64,000 nucleotides of DNA from Bacteroidetes bacterium GWF2_35_48 (GCA_001769125.1 MEOG01000020.1:1-64000), one strand, 5' to 3'; shown: positions 1 to 9,226, counted from the first letter of the stretch. The notes: generated from the letters alone by a model not told the origin. Numbers and translations: made by a program.

Positions 1-65
1 TTATTTAATTAACCAACTGATTATCAAATAGTTATGAACAAAATATTGTTCATTGTTATCATATA

Positions 66-245
66 TTAAAATTCAAAACAGTTTCTTAGTTTTTCGATTT
101 TTTTCTTACATTTTTCACATTTTATTTTAACATCGAAAACATTGCAAATATCTTTTAGTGATGATACATTTCTGGTTATAATTGTCATCTTAATTTCTTT
201 CTTTGAAATTCCGTGGCATTTGCATATTATTTTGTCTTCTTTCAT
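66..245 (-). CDS. BFD-like [2Fe-2S]-binding small protein
   Basis: A 59-residue reading frame with ATG at 243-245 and TAA at 66-68. It begins MKEDKIICKCHGISKKEI and carries a CEKC pair at residues 43-46. The CxC near the N-terminus, the following IS-x-x-EI helix and the later CxxC are the pattern of the bacterioferritin-associated-ferredoxin (Fer2_BFD) fold, whose four cysteines bind one [2Fe-2S] cluster. It lies 166 bp downstream of hcp on the same strand, so it may act as an electron carrier or iron-sulfur partner in the same stress response. A hairpin-forming heptamer repeat separates it from hcp, so co-transcription is uncertain. The family assignment comes from the motif pattern only, and the partner is inferred from context. 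Confidence 0.7.
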   Translation of the reverse strand: MKEDKIICKCHGISKKEIKMTIITRNVSSLKDICNVFDVKIKCEKCKKKIEKLRNCFEF

Positions 246-289
246 GTCAAAAATATAATGGTAAATAAGCTAGTGGTTTAAAAAAAAAA

Positions 290-387
290 TTGTTGCAGGT
301 TGCAGGTTGCAGGTTGGCGTGATGTAGTAATTTTCAGCAAATCCGTAATAAAGTATTTTTTACCTGCAACTTGCAACTTGCAACAAT
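290..387. repeat. Heptamer-armed inverted repeat, family A, copy 1
   Basis: The left arm (290-317) is a tandem 7-mer GCAGGTT repeated about three times. The right arm (362-387) is a tandem TGCAACT run in the opposite sense, so the arms pair with G-T wobbles around a loop of about 44 bases. It sits just downstream of the hcp stop codon and could act as a transcript-end hairpin. A second copy is at 14258-14334. Confidence 0.75.
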
Positions 388-411
388 TATGTCGTTTATC
401 TCTTTTTTTCA

Positions 412-2061
412 CTAGATGAAAAACATTCTTAAATCATCATCCACAGTGCCAATGCCACTGATTCCGAAATTTTCCACTAATACTTTTGTTACATTTGGTG
501 AAAGAAATCCTGGTAATGTTGGACCTAAGTGAATGTTTTTCACACCCAGATGGAGCAATGCAAGTAGCACAATTACAGCTTTCTGTTCGTACCATGCAAT
601 GTTGTAAACAATGGGAAGTTTATTAATATCGTCTAATCCGAAAACTTCTTTAAGTTTAAGCGCAATTACGGCAAGGGAATAGGAATCATTACACTGTCCT
701 GCATCGAGAACCCTTGGAATTCCTCCAATGTCTCCCAGTTTTAATTTATTGTAACGATATTTTGCGCATCCTGCTGTTAGAATAACAGAATCCTGTGGTA
801 ATTTTTGAGCAAATTCTGTGTAATAATTTCTGTCTTTAAATCTGCCATCACAACCTGCCATTACAACAAATTTCTTAATAGCACCTGATTTAACAGCATC
901 AACAACTTTATCTGCTAAAGCCATTACCTGCGCATGAGCAAAACCACCTACAATTTCTCCTTTTTCAATTTCAGTTGGAGATGTGCATTTTTTTGCATGT
1001 TCAATGATTTCAGAAAAATCTTTTCTTCCGTCTTTGGTTCTGTTTGGAATGTGTTTGAATCCTTCAAATCCGGAAGCACCTGTAGTATAAACCTTATCTT
1101 TATAATTTGAATTTTCTGAAGGAGGAACTAAGCAATTCGTTGTAAAAAGAATGGGTCCGTTAAAGCTTGCAAATTCTTCTTTTTGTTTATGCCATGCATT
1201 ACCATAGTTGCCAACAAAATTATCGTACTTTTTAAAGAAAGGATAGTAATGAGCAGGCAACATTTCACTGTGTGTATATACATCTACTCCTGTGCTTTTT
1301 GTTTGTTCAAGTAAATCTTCAAGATCCCTCAGGTCATGACCGCTAATAAGAATTGCAGGATTATTCCGAACGCCAATATTTACTTTTGTTATTTCAGGAT
1401 TACCATAGCGACTTGTATTTGCTTTGTCGAGCAATGCCATTACCTCTACACCATATTTTCCGCACTCTAAAACCAGACCAACAAGTTGATCAATTGTCAA
1501 TGAATCATCAGTTGTTGCAACAAGTCCTTTTTGAATGAAAGCCCATATTTCTTTATTTTCATAACCCAGATTGTGCGCATGTTCACCATAGGCAGCAATC
1601 CCTTTGATTCCGTAAATCAGGAGTTCTCTCAGCGAGCGTACATCTTCGTTGCTTGTGCTGAGAACACCCACTGTCAGTGATTTTGTGTAAATTTCTTCTT
1701 CTGTTTTTGGAATCCATGTAGCGCATTCATGAAGAGAAGAAAATTTAGCTCCTGCTTTTTCTGCTGTTTGCTTCATCATATCACGTAGTTCAATCCCTTT
1801 TTTGATACGATTAAGAAAAACATTTTTGTCGAAATTAGCATTTGTAATCGTAGTAAAAAGTCCATCGAAAATGAATTTATTAACTTCATCATTTTCTATT
1901 CCTTTTTCTCTTGCTGCGTTACTGAAAACAGAAACACCTCTCAGAACATACATTAACATGTCCTGCAGGTTCGCAACTTCATCATTTTTTCCGCATACAC
2001 CTTTGATGGTACAACCTGTACCTTTTGCCGTTTCCTGGCATTGAAAACAAAACATACTCAT
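412..2061 (-). CDS. hcp: Hydroxylamine reductase (hybrid-cluster protein, class I)
   Basis: A 549-residue hybrid-cluster (prismane) protein, which reduces hydroxylamine to ammonia in vitro and is linked to nitric oxide detoxification. The N-terminus has cysteines at 5, 8, 17 and 23 (C-x2-C-x8-C-x5-C), the class I spacing that binds a cubane cluster in strict anaerobes. Downstream motifs [23 protein letters not shown] and TTNCLVPP carry hybrid-cluster ligands (His, Glu, Cys), and [11 protein letters not shown] and [10 protein letters not shown] supply the C-terminal cysteines. Length is normal for the class. It follows the ferredoxin-like gene by 82 bp, a gap holding a palindrome. An Rrf2 regulator upstream probably controls it. 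The cytoplasmic location is expected from the family. Confidence 0.97.
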   Translation of the reverse strand: MSMFCFQCQETAKGTGCTIKGVCGKNDEVANLQDMLMYVLRGVSVFSNAAREKGIENDEVNKFIFDGLFTTITNANFDKNVFLNRIKKGIELRDMMKQTAEKAGAKFSSLHECATWIPKTEEEIYTKSLTVGVLSTSNEDVRSLRELLIYGIKGIAAYGEHAHNLGYENKEIWAFIQKGLVATTDDSLTIDQLVGLVLECGKYGVEVMALLDKANTSRYGNPEITKVNIGVRNNPAILISGHDLRDLEDLLEQTKSTGVDVYTHSEMLPAHYYPFFKKYDNFVGNYGNAWHKQKEEFASFNGPILFTTNCLVPPSENSNYKDKVYTTGASGFEGFKHIPNRTKDGRKDFSEIIEHAKKCTSPTEIEKGEIVGGFAHAQVMALADKVVDAVKSGAIKKFVVMAGCDGRFKDRNYYTEFAQKLPQDSVILTAGCAKYRYNKLKLGDIGGIPRVLDAGQCNDSYSLAVIALKLKEVFGLDDINKLPIVYNIAWYEQKAVIVLLALLHLGVKNIHLGPTLPGFLSPNVTKVLVENFGISGIGTVDDDLRMFFI

Positions 2062-2093
2062 AGTTATATAGATTTAAGATTAATATTTAATAG

Positions 2094-2127
2094 ACTGTAT
2101 CATCGCCCCATGGGGCGATGTTACAGT
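2094..2127. repeat. Palindromic element, family B (ferredoxin-hcp gap)
   Basis: A 34-bp near-perfect palindrome centred on CATCGCCCCATGGGGCGATG (2101-2120), flanked by ACTGTA and TACAGT with one mismatch. It lies between the ferredoxin-like gene and hcp. Related palindromes occur at 3643-3719, 4077-4128, 10752-10795, 11163-11205 and 29480-29538, so it looks like a dispersed REP-like element rather than a dedicated operator. Confidence 0.75.
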
Positions 2128-2143
2128 TTTGAACAGAACTTTT

Positions 2144-3022
2144 TTACAACCGTATCCATTCCTCTTTTATTACTTCGCCCTGAACACTTACGATAATGAC
2201 TTTTAGTGGTACTTTTCGCGTTGCCTGTTGTAATGCCGTTTTAGCCAATTGAAGTAACCCGCCACAGCAGGGAACTTCCATTATCATTACTGTTATTGTA
2301 TTTACTTTAGCTTCGTCAATCATTCCAATTAATTTTTCCACATATACTTCCATGTTTGAATCCAGCTTGGGACAAGCAATTGCGAGTCCTTTTCCCTTTA
2401 AAAATTTTTGATGAAAATTTCCCATGGAGAAAGCTACGCAATCTGCTGCAAGGAGTAAATCTGCATTTCTAAAATACTGTGCATTTTTACTGACGAGGTG
2501 TAACTGAACCGGCCATTGCCTGAGTTCACTTTGCACTTCAGTAATCTCTTGACTTGCTTCTTTTTTGTCAAAGCTCATTTCCTGAGAACCCATGCAGCCG
2601 CAGCCTCCACCGGATTCATGCGTTTGTGGTTTTTGCATAGTATGTACTTTAAATTTAACTTCATCAAGATCGAAAGGCAAATTATTTCTGTTTTCTTCTA
2701 GCCAGTTTACAGCTTGTTTAAGGTAAGTTGTTTCGCTGTGTTCTTTCAGATGCTGCAGGTGCGCGATCATTGTGTTTTTGCCTTTGGGTATTATATCTTT
2801 AATAACCGCAATTTCATCGTAGGGAGCAGCTTCCCGTTCGATAATTTCTAAAGCTCCTTCCGGGCAATGACCTAAGCATGCGCCTAGACCGTCGCACATG
2901 AGGTCGCTAATCAGGCGTGCTTTTCCATCAATAATTTGCAATGCACCTTCGTGGCAGTTTGGAATGCAGAGACCGCATCCGTTGCATTTTTCTTCATCTA
3001 TTTGTACAATTTGACGTTTCAT
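2144..3022 (-). CDS. 4Fe-4S dicluster ferredoxin-like protein, Hcp partner
   Basis: A 292-residue protein with two ferredoxin-type clusters at the N-terminus: CNGCGLCIPNCHEG (about residues 13-26) and CDGLGACLGHCPEG (about 43-56). A linker then carries a GGGCGCMG motif near residue 140, and a C-terminal domain of about 120 residues contains CCGG near residue 252. Proteins of this build often sit beside hcp in anaerobes and are thought to deliver electrons to it. Here it lies between the Rrf2 regulator and hcp on the same strand. The cluster motifs are seen directly; the electron-donor role is inferred from context. Confidence 0.88.
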   Translation of the reverse strand: MKRQIVQIDEEKCNGCGLCIPNCHEGALQIIDGKARLISDLMCDGLGACLGHCPEGALEIIEREAAPYDEIAVIKDIIPKGKNTMIAHLQHLKEHSETTYLKQAVNWLEENRNNLPFDLDEVKFKVHTMQKPQTHESGGGCGCMGSQEMSFDKKEASQEITEVQSELRQWPVQLHLVSKNAQYFRNADLLLAADCVAFSMGNFHQKFLKGKGLAIACPKLDSNMEVYVEKLIGMIDEAKVNTITVMIMEVPCCGGLLQLAKTALQQATRKVPLKVIIVSVQGEVIKEEWIRL

Positions 3023-3062
3023 ATTCTTTAATTTCTATTTTAATATTTAGGTATTGTTTTGC

Positions 3063-3479
3063 TTAAATACATTTAATTTTTTTAGCATAATCAGAAAGTT
3101 TTGTTGCTTCAAGAAAATTTTTAAATTCAGCCGTTATTTTTTTTCCTAAGCCACCGAAAATACATTTATCCTGTGGACATATTTTATGATCTACCGGGCA
3201 TTCTGTCTGCCTTAAATCTCCTTCAATTGATTTATATATTTCGTAAAAAGTTATTTCATCAGATTTTTTCAGCAGGTTAAAACCACCAGATGGTCCTCTG
3301 CCAGATGAAAGCATCTGATCTTTAACTAAACGCTGCAATACCTTAGATGTATGATGGCGGGATGCGCCTAATCTGTCAGCAATGTTATTTGCATTCAGGC
3401 GAATGGGGGAGTTCAGGATCAGAATCATGCTGTGAATTGCAATGTGAGATGCTTCTGATAATGTAAAAATTTTTGCCAT
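3063..3479 (-). CDS. Rrf2-family transcriptional regulator (likely Fe-S sensor)
   Basis: A 138-residue Rrf2 protein starting MAKIFTLSEASHIAIHSM. The winged helix (NIADRLGASRHHTSKVLQRL, GRGPSGGF) is followed by three cysteines in ECPVDHKICPQDKC, the cluster-ligand region used by IscR and NsrR. A longer reading frame runs to 3656, but the ATG at 3477-3479 gives the standard family N-terminus and a promoter-like pair lies inside the longer frame, so the short start is preferred. It is 40 bp upstream of the ferredoxin-like gene and then hcp, so it probably controls both in response to nitrosative or redox stress. A paralogue lies at 6109-6528. Confidence 0.9.
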   Translation of the reverse strand: MAKIFTLSEASHIAIHSMILILNSPIRLNANNIADRLGASRHHTSKVLQRLVKDQMLSSGRGPSGGFNLLKKSDEITFYEIYKSIEGDLRQTECPVDHKICPQDKCIFGGLGKKITAEFKNFLEATKLSDYAKKIKCI

Positions 3480-3513
3480 TTTATTAATTGTATTATTTCG
3501 GTAATTCAATACG

Positions 3514-3546
3514 CAAATATAGAAATTAAATAATTCATCATCCAAA
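3514..3546 (-). promoter_or_regulatory. Bacteroidota-type promoter for the rrf2-ferredoxin-hcp operon
   Basis: Read on the minus strand, TTTG (3543-3546), a 21-base spacer and TATATTTG (3514-3521) match the Bacteroidota -33/-7 consensus TTTG-N19-21-TAnnTTTG. The ATG lies 34 bases downstream, which supports the 3479 start. Confidence 0.6.
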
Positions 3547-3642
3547 TATTTTTCAATAAAAATTTTATTTATTTTATAAATTATTGAAATACAAGATATT
3601 AGAAAATGTAAAAAAGAAGGAAAGATAAAGAGGCATGGTATA

Positions 3643-3719
3643 ATACATCGTCCCACTTGTGCTGCGATGCATTGAGCGTAGTCGAAATAATCGAAGTCGA
3701 AGCATGGGACGATACAGTA
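3643..3719. repeat. Palindromic element, family B, with GAGCG-type loop
   Basis: Arms ATCGTCCCA (3647-3655) and TGGGACGAT (3705-3713) enclose a loop holding TTGAGCGTAGTCGAAA and TCGAAGTCGAAG. The same kind of loop occurs in the copies at 4077-4128, 14258-14334 and 29480-29538. It sits just beyond the stop codon of the SpoIIE gene and may end that transcript. Confidence 0.65.
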
Positions 3720-3723
3720 CCTT

Positions 3724-6105
3724 TTAATATTTAAGAGCGATTAATGTAATATCGTCTGTTTGTTCAATAGGAGAGCCTGTGTTATTTTGCCAATTAAATA
3801 GTTCGGTTTCGAAACAAATTTTTTGTTCAGCTAATGTTTTATGAGCGTTATTTTGCAGAAGCAGTTTAAAGTTTTTATGAAGATATTTTTTGGAGGAAGG
3901 CCCTCCAAACTGGCTTTGGTAGCCATCGCTAAATAAATAAATTGTGTCGCCTTTCTGTAATTGGAATATTTGATTTGTAAAGGGGTTCATTTTTTCGTGA
4001 ATTCCTATGGGTTGTTTGTCTCCCTTAACTTCGTTCAAAGTTATGGTAGATAAATCGGGGCAAATTTCCTTAATATGTAGCATCGCCCCATTTGCGCTGA
4101 GCGAAGCCGAAGCGTGGGGCGATGCTACCATTAAAGGATTATTCGCCCCTGCAAATTGAAGTTCCATCGTTTCGGTGTTTATTGCAACAAAAGCGATATC
4201 CATACCATCTTTCACAGAGTGGTTTATTTCATAATTTCCCTTTTGATGAAGAGATTGAATGATGTGAGTTCGTAAATGATTCAACACATCCGCAGAGGTT
4301 TGGATTTCTTTTCTTGATACAATATCATTCAGAATTGAAATTCCCATCATACTCATAAAAGCACCGGGAACGCCATGACCTGTACAATCTCCAACAGCAA
4401 AAAGTAACATTTTTCCTTTTCTGGCAAACCAGTAAAAATCTCCGCTTACGATATCTTTCGGTTTAAAAATGACAAAAAAATCTGAGAAATAATTTTTAGG
4501 ATTACTCTCTTGAGGCGAAATAACAGCTTGAATGAAATCGTTGGAAGGTATTACCGCACTTTGAATACGTTCTGCATATTTAATGCTTTCCGTAATATTT
4601 TCATTGATTAAAGAAATCTTATCTCGTTGATGCTCTATCTCGTCACGTTGAGCTGCAATTTCTTCATTCTGCTGGTTGAGCTCTTCATTTTTCTCTTCAA
4701 TTTCATGCTTTTGTTCAGCAAGAAGTTTATTCGCTTTCTTTTTTTGCATAAAGCTGTAAAAGGCAACAATTAATAAAATAAGAACCAGAATAAATCCTAT
4801 ACTGAAAGCTGTTTTTTGTATTTTTTGTTGTTTAATTTCGGATTTCTGTAATTCAATTTCTTTTTGTTTCTTTTCATTCTGGTATAAAGACTCCATTTCA
4901 TTGAGGCTTTTTGTACTTTCAATGTTGAAAATACTATCGTTGTATTTGCTGTATAGCTTGTGGTATTTGTATGCTTCTTTATAATTATGCAGGCTGTCAT
5001 GAATTTCAGAAAGCAAAAAACAATTTGTTCTAATATCGTCTATTGAACCTGTAATTCTTGAGTAATCCATGCTTATATTAATATAAGTAAGTGCTTTGTC
5101 GTAATTTTTTAGTTTTATATAAATTCCGGCTATATTCTGGGTAACAATTGCAATCCCTTTTATATCTTCAAGCTCTTCATCAATCGCGAGTGATTTTATA
5201 AAATAATCCAGAGCTTTCTGATAATCTTTATTCTCAGAATAAATATTTCCTATATTGTTATAACAACCCGAAATTTCTCTTTTGTTTCCTGTTTGCTCCA
5301 TCATTTTTTGAGAACGAATATAGTAAAGCAACGCTTTATCGGTATTTCCCTGTAGGTAATATATGTTGCCAATATTACTAAGATTTCCATAAATTCCTTT
5401 AATGTCTTGCAGCTCTTCTTTTATTTTTAATGCCTTTTCAAGATATTTCAGAGATTGTTCAAACATATTCTGCATGGCATAAATAATACCTATGTTCGCA
5501 TAACATCTTGAAATATGATTTTTATCTTTTAACTCATCGCCATATTTCAAAGATTTCAGATAGCAATCGAGCGATTCATTTAGTCTTCCCTGCTCTTTAT
5601 AAATATTTGCAATACTTATATAGTAAACAGAAATTCCTTTTTCGTTTTTAATTTCCATGCTCAAACGACCTGACTTTTCATAATATTCTAATGCAAAATT
5701 GTATTTTCCCTGATCGCTGTATATGTTTCCAATATTCAAATAACCTTGAGATTCTTTTTTTTTATTTTTTAAAGATAGATTTAATTTAAGTGCTTTCCTG
5801 TAATATTTCAGTGCAGGATGGTAATCTCCTGTTTCATAATAATAATCTCCAATCGCATTGTAGCTGTCAGAAACACCATTCATGTAATTTATTTTTTCTG
5901 ATAAATTCAACGCATTCTCAAGCATACGTTGAGCCTTGGGATTTTTATACTGAATATAGATTTCCCCAAGACGAATAAATGCACTAATTTTTAGAGTATC
6001 GTGGTTACTGCTATTGGTAATATTCAATAGATTTTTTTCTTCATGCGTCTGCGCAAAAAGGGAGTAAGAGAAAATGACCAAAATGACCAGAAACAGAAGC
6101 TTCAT
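3724..6105 (-). CDS. TPR-repeat, membrane-anchored SpoIIE-family protein phosphatase
   Basis: A 793-residue signalling protein. It has a signal peptide (about 1-18, ending SLFAQ), about eight to nine tetratricopeptide repeats (about 30-395), one membrane helix (about 433-452), a Glu/Gln-rich coiled coil (about 455-505) and a C-terminal PP2C/SpoIIE serine phosphatase (about 540-793). Phosphatase motifs include VSGDFYW, VGDCTGHGVPGAF, GANNPLM and YLFSDGY, with the metal-binding aspartates present. The TPR part is predicted to be periplasmic and the phosphatase cytosolic. The start lies 3 bp after an Rrf2 regulator gene, so the two are probably co-transcribed. A palindromic repeat is inserted in frame at residues 660-677. 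The target phosphoprotein is unknown. Confidence 0.9.
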   Translation of the reverse strand: MKLLFLVILVIFSYSLFAQTHEEKNLLNITNSSNHDTLKISAFIRLGEIYIQYKNPKAQRMLENALNLSEKINYMNGVSDSYNAIGDYYYETGDYHPALKYYRKALKLNLSLKNKKKESQGYLNIGNIYSDQGKYNFALEYYEKSGRLSMEIKNEKGISVYYISIANIYKEQGRLNESLDCYLKSLKYGDELKDKNHISRCYANIGIIYAMQNMFEQSLKYLEKALKIKEELQDIKGIYGNLSNIGNIYYLQGNTDKALLYYIRSQKMMEQTGNKREISGCYNNIGNIYSENKDYQKALDYFIKSLAIDEELEDIKGIAIVTQNIAGIYIKLKNYDKALTYINISMDYSRITGSIDDIRTNCFLLSEIHDSLHNYKEAYKYHKLYSKYNDSIFNIESTKSLNEMESLYQNEKKQKEIELQKSEIKQQKIQKTAFSIGFILVLILLIVAFYSFMQKKKANKLLAEQKHEIEEKNEELNQQNEEIAAQRDEIEHQRDKISLINENITESIKYAERIQSAVIPSNDFIQAVISPQESNPKNYFSDFFVIFKPKDIVSGDFYWFARKGKMLLFAVGDCTGHGVPGAFMSMMGISILNDIVSRKEIQTSADVLNHLRTHIIQSLHQKGNYEINHSVKDGMDIAFVAINTETMELQFAGANNPLMVASPHASASLSANGAMLHIKEICPDLSTITLNEVKGDKQPIGIHEKMNPFTNQIFQLQKGDTIYLFSDGYQSQFGGPSSKKYLHKNFKLLLQNNAHKTLAEQKICFETELFNWQNNTGSPIEQTDDITLIALKY
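4077..4128. repeat. Palindromic element, family B, inside the phosphatase CDS
   Basis: A perfect 14-bp inverted repeat, GTAGCATCGCCCCA (4077-4090) and TGGGGCGATGCTAC (4115-4128), with loop GCTGAGCGAAGCCGAAGCG. It is the same element type seen between genes, here read through as residues VASPHASASLSANGAMLH of the SpoIIE phosphatase. Confidence 0.85.
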
Positions 6106-6108
6106 AAA

Positions 6109-6528
6109 TTATTTCTTTTTTTTCTTTTTTGAAATAAATTGGTCAAGTGTAGATTTAGAGAGGTATTCTTTGAATTCTTTTGTTATTTTGCTCACAACAT
6201 TTCCCATAAGGCATTTATCGAAAGGGCAAACCTGATTATCTACAGGGCAATGCGTCAGTTCGATGGGACCTTCAATGGATTCATAAATTTTAAGCAAGGT
6301 TATTTCTGATGCTTTTTTTTTCAGGGAAAAGCCACCATAAGGGCCCCGGTTTGAGCTCAGGAAATCATCTTTAACGAGCCTTTGAAGAATTTTGGCAATA
6401 TGATGTTTTGATGAGCCTGTAAGTTCTGCTATTTTTATAACATTAATTTTTTCGGATGCCTGAGCGATTAAGACCATTGAATGAATTCCAATAGATGCTG
6501 CTTCTGATAATGTAATAAGTTTTGACAT
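6109..6528 (-). CDS. Rrf2-family transcriptional regulator, second paralogue
   Basis: A 139-residue Rrf2 protein (MSKLITLSEAASIGIHSM) with winged-helix segment IAELTGSSKHHIAKILQRL and cysteine triad HCPVDNQVCPFDKC. The triad has the same spacing as in the Rrf2 protein at 3063-3479, so the two are close paralogues and both probably carry an Fe-S cluster. It ends in an unusual run of six lysines. The next gene (TPR-SpoIIE phosphatase) begins 3 bp after its stop, suggesting one transcript. A weak -7 box (GATATTTG on the minus strand, about 6555-6562) lies just upstream. The signal and regulon cannot be read from sequence. Confidence 0.9.
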   Translation of the reverse strand: MSKLITLSEAASIGIHSMVLIAQASEKINVIKIAELTGSSKHHIAKILQRLVKDDFLSSNRGPYGGFSLKKKASEITLLKIYESIEGPIELTHCPVDNQVCPFDKCLMGNVVSKITKEFKEYLSKSTLDQFISKKKKKK

Positions 6529-6913
6529 AAAAATGTATTAAGTATTTTAATGCTCAAATATCGGAATTTTTATTTTATGAAGTTAAAAATAGGATGATTT
6601 TTTTTGTTTCAGGTATTATAATTCCACACCTTTAATAATTTTGGTAATTCGATATTTTTAGTGGAAAATAAATAATTAACTTTATTTAAGACAAGTGATG
6701 CCCGGCTATTTTCAAACGGAAAACATCCTCGAGGTTTCAGCGCACCTGAAGGGTATAAACCCCGAGGGTGTTCCTATTGCATAATTAGCGGGTATTTAAA
6801 CATTCACTAATTTTGGAGAATAACCTCTTTTACTGAAGAAAAAAGTGTGTTTGTTACCTGATTGGTATAAATCAGTTCGTTGTAATCAAAATACATTAAG
6901 TCTTATGAAAATA
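6529..6913. other. Intergenic region between rrf2-2 and xdhB
   Basis: No convincing gene was found in either orientation. It holds the upstream region of the second Rrf2 gene and one hairpin element (6722-6772), which may end the xdh transcript. The rest is AT-rich with nothing I can assign. Confidence 0.5.
6722..6772. repeat. Palindromic element, family D (possible transcript-end hairpin)
   Basis: Arms AACATCCTCGAGGTTT (6722-6737) and AAACCCCGAGGGTGTT (6757-6772) pair with two wobbles around a 19-base GC-rich loop. It lies about 140 bp downstream of the xdhB stop codon. No U-tract follows, so it is better described as a repeat element than a canonical terminator. Confidence 0.6.
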
Positions 6914-9226
6914 TCATATAGTCTTTGAGACACTTGCAGGCAACTTTTCTATTGATAACAAAATATTTTCATTCGTTGCGGGGATACAAAAATCTGGTTC
7001 AATTTTATGATTTTTAATTGAAGAAATTGCATCTTTAATTGCTAACCACACGGAAAATGCCAGCATAATAGGTGGCTCTCCAACTGCTTTGCTTTTACGA
7101 ATAGCATTTGGATTTGGATATCCTTTCAGAAGTTCCACGCGAAAATCAGCAGGTATATCTTGTATTGAAGGAATTTTGTACGTATCGGGTGAATGATTGA
7201 GCAAATAACCTTTTGCATCGTACTTCATTTCCTCGGATGTAACCCAGCCCACACCTTGTATAAATGCGCCTTCTACTTGTCCTTTGTCAATATTCGGAAT
7301 AATAGATTCTCCCACATCGTGCAAAATATCGGAACGCAACAATTGAACCCTGCCTGTTAAAATATCTACCTGAACTTCACTTACAGCCATTCCGAATGCA
7401 AAGTAATGAAAGGGTTTTCCTTTCCCTGTAGCTCTGTCGAAATGGATGTCAGGGGTTTTATAAAAACCTGTAGCACTCATGCTCACTTGCTGTATGTATG
7501 CAAGAGAAACCAATTGCAGAAACGACATTTTGCGATCCGGATTTTGTGAATCGTACACTACATTATTTTCAAATACAATTGCTTTTTCGTCTGTTGGAGG
7601 GACATTATTTTTTCTCAATTCTTTTGCAGCAACAGGAATCAAGCGGTATTTCAGCTTTTCAATGGCATCTTTTACTGCCGCTCCATTCAGGTCTGACCCA
7701 GAAGAAGCCGCTGTAGCAGATGTGTTTGGTACTTTCGATGTATTCGTTGCATTCACTTTTATCTTATCAATACTCACACCCATTTCGAGTGCTGCTATTT
7801 GTTGTATCTTTGTATTGAGTCCTTGTCCCATTTCTGAGCCGCCATGATTTACAAGAAGTGTTCCGTCAGTATAAATATTTACCAAAGCACCTGCCTGATT
7901 TAGAAATGATGAGGTAAATGAAATACCGAATTTCACAGGAGTTAACGCAATTCCTTTTTTATAAAATTCATTTTCATTATTGAATTTTTCAATATCTTTT
8001 TTTCTTTTTTCGTAAGAAGAAGAATTCATCAATTGCTCCCACAAAACATAGAGGCGGTTATTTTCTACGGTCTGTCCATAAGGTGTAGTATTGCGTTCAT
8101 TGAGTCCGTAAAAATTTTTATAACGAATTTCTGCTGCATCTTTTTTAAGAATACGTGCAATTTTATCTATGATTGTTTCTACACAAGCCATCCCCTGAGG
8201 CCCACCAAAGCCACGAAATGCGACATTCGATGGCAGGTTCGTTTTCATTGCTTTACCAATGATGCGCATGTTTGGAATGAAGTACGAATTCTCAGCATGA
8301 AGCATCGCGCGTTCGAGAATGGCCATACTTAAATCGCTTGCATAACCACCATTTGCATAATGCAGCACATCTATTGCGAGAATTTTTCCATCATTATCAA
8401 ATCCTGCTTTGTATTTGAACAAAAAAGGATGGCGTTTGCCTGTTATGAGCTGATCTTCGTCGCGCTGCAAACGAACTTTTACAGGTCTTTTTGTATGATG
8501 AACAAGCAGAGCAGCCCATGCTGCAAGATGATTTCCCTGTGTTTCTTTTCCTCCAAAAGCGCCACCCATTCTGCGCATTTCAACTTCAACTTCATTTTTT
8601 TGCACACCCAGAACCTCTGCAATAATTGCTTGTGTTTCCATGGGGTTTTGCGTGGAGCTGTATGCTTTGATGTCATTCCCTTCTCCGGGAACACACAAGC
8701 AGATTTGTGTTTCGAGGTACCAATGCTCCTGACCCCCTGTGATTAATTCTCCCTCAAGAATATGAGGCACATTTTTAAAAGCTTCTTCTACATTTCCACA
8801 TTCAATTTTTCGCTCGGGTTGTAAAAGCATGTTTTTTTCAATTGATTCTTCAATCGTAACAACAGCAGGGAGAATTTCATACTCAATTTTTATTACTTTT
8901 TTTGCTTCAAGCGCAGCTTCTTCACTTTCTGCAGCAATAAGAAAAACAGCCTGTCCGATACATTCCACCTTTTCAAAAGCAAGCGCCGGCTCATCGTGAA
9001 ACACAGGCCCCATATTGTTGTGTCCGGGAATATCTTTATGCGATAAAATTGCATGTACACCCTTAACTTTTTTTGCTTCTTCCAAATCAAAAGAAATAAT
9101 TCGTGCATGTGCATGCGGACTGGTGTAAACAAATCCGTGCAAAAGCTGATCATTGATTTGAATATCGTCAATATAAACCGCTTCGCCGGTTACGTGGTAT
9201 TTTGCGCTTTCGTGATAGGTGGTCAT
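6914..9226 (-). CDS. xdhB: Xanthine dehydrogenase, molybdenum-binding subunit
   Basis: A 770-residue molybdopterin-binding large subunit of a xanthine dehydrogenase, which oxidises hypoxanthine and xanthine to urate. Motifs in order: VTGEAVYIDDI at the N-terminus, RMGGAFGGKETQ (cofactor contact), FRGFGGPQG (substrate-site Arg region), HGGSEMGQGLNTK and AVGEPPIML, which carries the catalytic Glu. This set fits xanthine dehydrogenase better than aldehyde or CO dehydrogenases. It is the last gene of an operon xdhC-(DUF2283)-xdhA-xdhB, 86 bp after xdhA. The Fe-S and FAD sites lie on XdhA, giving the bacterial two-subunit arrangement. Confidence 0.95.
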   Translation of the reverse strand: MTTYHESAKYHVTGEAVYIDDIQINDQLLHGFVYTSPHAHARIISFDLEEAKKVKGVHAILSHKDIPGHNNMGPVFHDEPALAFEKVECIGQAVFLIAAESEEAALEAKKVIKIEYEILPAVVTIEESIEKNMLLQPERKIECGNVEEAFKNVPHILEGELITGGQEHWYLETQICLCVPGEGNDIKAYSSTQNPMETQAIIAEVLGVQKNEVEVEMRRMGGAFGGKETQGNHLAAWAALLVHHTKRPVKVRLQRDEDQLITGKRHPFLFKYKAGFDNDGKILAIDVLHYANGGYASDLSMAILERAMLHAENSYFIPNMRIIGKAMKTNLPSNVAFRGFGGPQGMACVETIIDKIARILKKDAAEIRYKNFYGLNERNTTPYGQTVENNRLYVLWEQLMNSSSYEKRKKDIEKFNNENEFYKKGIALTPVKFGISFTSSFLNQAGALVNIYTDGTLLVNHGGSEMGQGLNTKIQQIAALEMGVSIDKIKVNATNTSKVPNTSATAASSGSDLNGAAVKDAIEKLKYRLIPVAAKELRKNNVPPTDEKAIVFENNVVYDSQNPDRKMSFLQLVSLAYIQQVSMSATGFYKTPDIHFDRATGKGKPFHYFAFGMAVSEVQVDILTGRVQLLRSDILHDVGESIIPNIDKGQVEGAFIQGVGWVTSEEMKYDAKGYLLNHSPDTYKIPSIQDIPADFRVELLKGYPNPNAIRKSKAVGEPPIMLAFSVWLAIKDAISSIKNHKIEPDFCIPATNENILLSIEKLPASVSKTI

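Noticed and set aside
3480-3656. A 59-codon N-terminal extension of the first Rrf2 protein.
   Set aside because: It has no Rrf2 homology, contains a promoter-like -33/-7 pair and is low-complexity hydrophobic; the ATG at 3479 gives the family start.
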